A stretch of 16,091 nucleotides of DNA, from contig VGGT01000014.1 of the NCBI GenBank assembly GCA_016868485.1, positions 1 to 16,091 on the forward strand, written 5' to 3'. Of the stretch, positions 14,765 to 16,091 are shown piece by piece. A program made the translations under genes and the position numbers. This stretch comes from Bacteroidota bacterium (GTDB lineage: Bacteria > Bacteroidota > Bacteroidia > UBA7662). Each line of letters opens with the position of its first letter. The first letter of the stretch is position 1. The notes below the pieces were generated by a model. It had not been told where the DNA came from. It ran no database searches and saw nothing but the letters and a program-made list of their open reading frames with translations.

Positions 14765-16021
14765 CTAATCGAACCCATAACCGGGCCCTAAATATTGATA
14801 GCCTTCGGTTAATGCCCCGGCTCTGCTTATGGTGGCTCGTTTGATCTCCTCAGCCTCCAGGCCATCGTTCATCCAAGCGGGGAAAAACGATTCCAAGAGC
14901 TGCTGCCCGAACAATTCGGATGCATCTACAGGAAGTTCGCAGGGTAAATTCTCAACCGCCATGATATCGATCGAATCTTTCGTGTATGCTTCAACCTCGA
15001 TTTCGTTCTGGGGGTCATAGCCATAAACAGGATCTGCAATGCTGCTGAACCTCAGCGTCGCAGGCACCCCTCCATTGATGTCGCAGCTGATATCGGCAAT
15101 GGTCTGTACCCGAAACGAAGCCAATCGCATGTCAGACCGTTCAAAAAGCCTGGGGCCACCAGCAGACCAAAATAGTGTGTTCACCAAAACATCGGCTTGG
15201 CTTAAGTATGGAGCCAACTGACTCACATACTGGTTGGGATGAGAATGGAAGTGTGAACGGTCCCAGGTGGATCCAATAGAAGTGTCCGCGCGACGAAACA
15301 CATCCTTCGATTTCAACACACAAAAAACGGCCTCCTCGCCCGTCAAGTGGCCTTTCAAAAACTCGGCTGCCGATAGCTCATGAATGCCAGCGGCGCGAAG
15401 CAATTCAACCGCTCCCTTGCCCACACGCCCATCACCGGTCACGACAATGCTCATCGCTGGCCACTGGATGCGCGCATACAGGTGCAATAAATCACTTAAA
15501 CGATCGACTTGCCAAGCGCATGGAAGTTCAAATTTTTGGCTTTTTTTTCCGAAGGCCGCAAGACCATGGTGGGCCCCTACAATGCCCGCAAAGCGACCGA
15601 ATGCAACAGTCCGAAGACCTTCTGGGTCGGTTAATAACTCATAATCCAATAGGGTGACCCCTTTTTGAAGCACCGCTTGCAATAATGAACGGTTGTATGG
15701 CTGTCGTTTGGTAACATGACTAAAAAAAAGATGGGTTTTATCGGGTATTAAGTCATTTATTTGAACCTCTTTAACGCCCATCAATAAATTGCATGCACTC
15801 AAGTCTTCGCTGATCGCACAACCTGCTTCAGCATAAGCCGTTTCTGAAAAACATCGAATAGAAGAGGGCTGCACCACAATTCGTGTGTTTGGCCATAGTT
15901 TAAGAAGTTGCCTGCAAGCGGTGGGGGATAGGGGAACACGCTTGTCGGGCGGGTTTTTGCCTTCTCGAAGCAGGCCGATGACGGGATGGGATTTCGAATT
16001 CACGGCGCAAAACAAAGCCAT
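14765..16021 (-). CDS. Lys1-like saccharopine dehydrogenase / alanine dehydrogenase-family NAD(P) oxidoreductase
   Basis: A cytoplasmic dehydrogenase of 418 residues with the AlaDH/PNT N-terminal fold. The opening IGLLREGKNPPDKRVPLSP (15-33) and QPSSIRCF (51-58) are typical of the lysine-forming saccharopine dehydrogenase group. Lys84 in GVKEV and His102 in FFSHVTK correspond to the catalytic Lys and His of yeast Lys1. FGRFAGIVGAHHGL (141-154) follows. A nucleotide-binding glycine-rich loop, TGDGRVGKG (195-203), lies in the second domain, with ADISCDINGG (309-318) further on. The family reaction is NAD-dependent interconversion of saccharopine with lysine and 2-oxoglutarate. In Bacteroidota the true substrate is often untested and annotation as alanine dehydrogenase is common, so I give no symbol. 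ATG at 16021 fits the N-terminus; an unclear promoter may lie in 16022-16091. Confidence 0.88.
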   Translation of the reverse strand: MALFCAVNSKSHPVIGLLREGKNPPDKRVPLSPTACRQLLKLWPNTRIVVQPSSIRCFSETAYAEAGCAISEDLSACNLLMGVKEVQINDLIPDKTHLFFSHVTKRQPYNRSLLQAVLQKGVTLLDYELLTDPEGLRTVAFGRFAGIVGAHHGLAAFGKKSQKFELPCAWQVDRLSDLLHLYARIQWPAMSIVVTGDGRVGKGAVELLRAAGIHELSAAEFLKGHLTGEEAVFCVLKSKDVFRRADTSIGSTWDRSHFHSHPNQYVSQLAPYLSQADVLVNTLFWSAGGPRLFERSDMRLASFRVQTIADISCDINGGVPATLRFSSIADPVYGYDPQNEIEVEAYTKDSIDIMAVENLPCELPVDASELFGQQLLESFFPAWMNDGLEAEEIKRATISRAGALTEGYQYLGPGYGFD

Positions 16022-16091
16022 TTTTGCTCAATTTCAAACCATAAATAGATAATCCTTGGGTGAAGGGATGGGCGCTACAAGGGTCCCACCA
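16022..16091. other. Upstream end of window, no gene seen
   Basis: The last 70 bases are upstream of the dehydrogenase gene. On the minus strand TATTTATG and GGTTTG lie close to the ATG, but neither gives a proper TAnnTTTG with a -33 box. No open reading frame or RNA is supported here. Confidence 0.5.

Overview
The window looks like chromosomal DNA of a member of the Bacteroidota, from an uncultured or little-studied lineage I cannot place further. Four things point that way. Two very large secreted proteins end in type IX secretion (Por/T9SS) C-terminal sorting domains. Promoter-like sites of the Bacteroidota -7 form (TAnnTTTG) lie upstream of several genes. Shine-Dalgarno sequences are essentially absent. 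The tRNA gene does not encode its 3' CCA. I see no phage genes, transposase, integrase or CRISPR array.

Layout. Bases 1-1709 (minus strand) hold the N-terminal two thirds of valyl-tRNA synthetase, which runs off the left edge. Divergent from it, bases 1812-6171 (plus strand) form a tight four-gene cluster: a heptaheme c-type cytochrome with C-terminal TPRs, the endolytic murein transglycosylase MltG, a small hotdog acyl-CoA thioesterase, and a six-helix YihY/BrkB-family membrane protein. Gaps between these genes are 10, 9 and 3 bases, so they are probably cotranscribed. A tRNA-Leu(GAG) gene follows, with its own -7-like box and a strong hairpin/T-tract terminator that can also serve the convergent gene beyond it.

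Bases 6402-14569 (minus strand) hold two giant T9SS cargo proteins of about 1388 and 1305 residues. The first has a jelly-roll-like domain, a fibronectin-like domain, a duplicated OB-type module, a dockerin-like segment, a cohesin-like segment and a sorting domain. The second has four YDG repeats, a related jelly-roll-like module, a right-handed-helix-like stretch and a sorting domain. Both should be displayed on or released from the cell surface. Neither shows a recognisable catalytic domain, so adhesion or matrix binding is the likeliest role. Bases 14765-16021 (minus strand) encode a Lys1-like saccharopine/alanine dehydrogenase-family oxidoreductase.

How the genes relate. The plus-strand cluster combines envelope functions (peptidoglycan strand release, membrane protein, periplasmic electron carrier), but no single pathway ties them together. 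The two T9SS genes share a domain type, secretion route and orientation, and may be expressed as a pair. The most unusual items are the cytochrome-TPR protein of unknown function, the OB/dockerin/cohesin cargo protein without a nuclease, the YDG adhesin, and the thioesterase and YihY genes lying in one reading frame separated by a TGA and a TTG start. No complete, clearly undescribed multi-gene system is evident.
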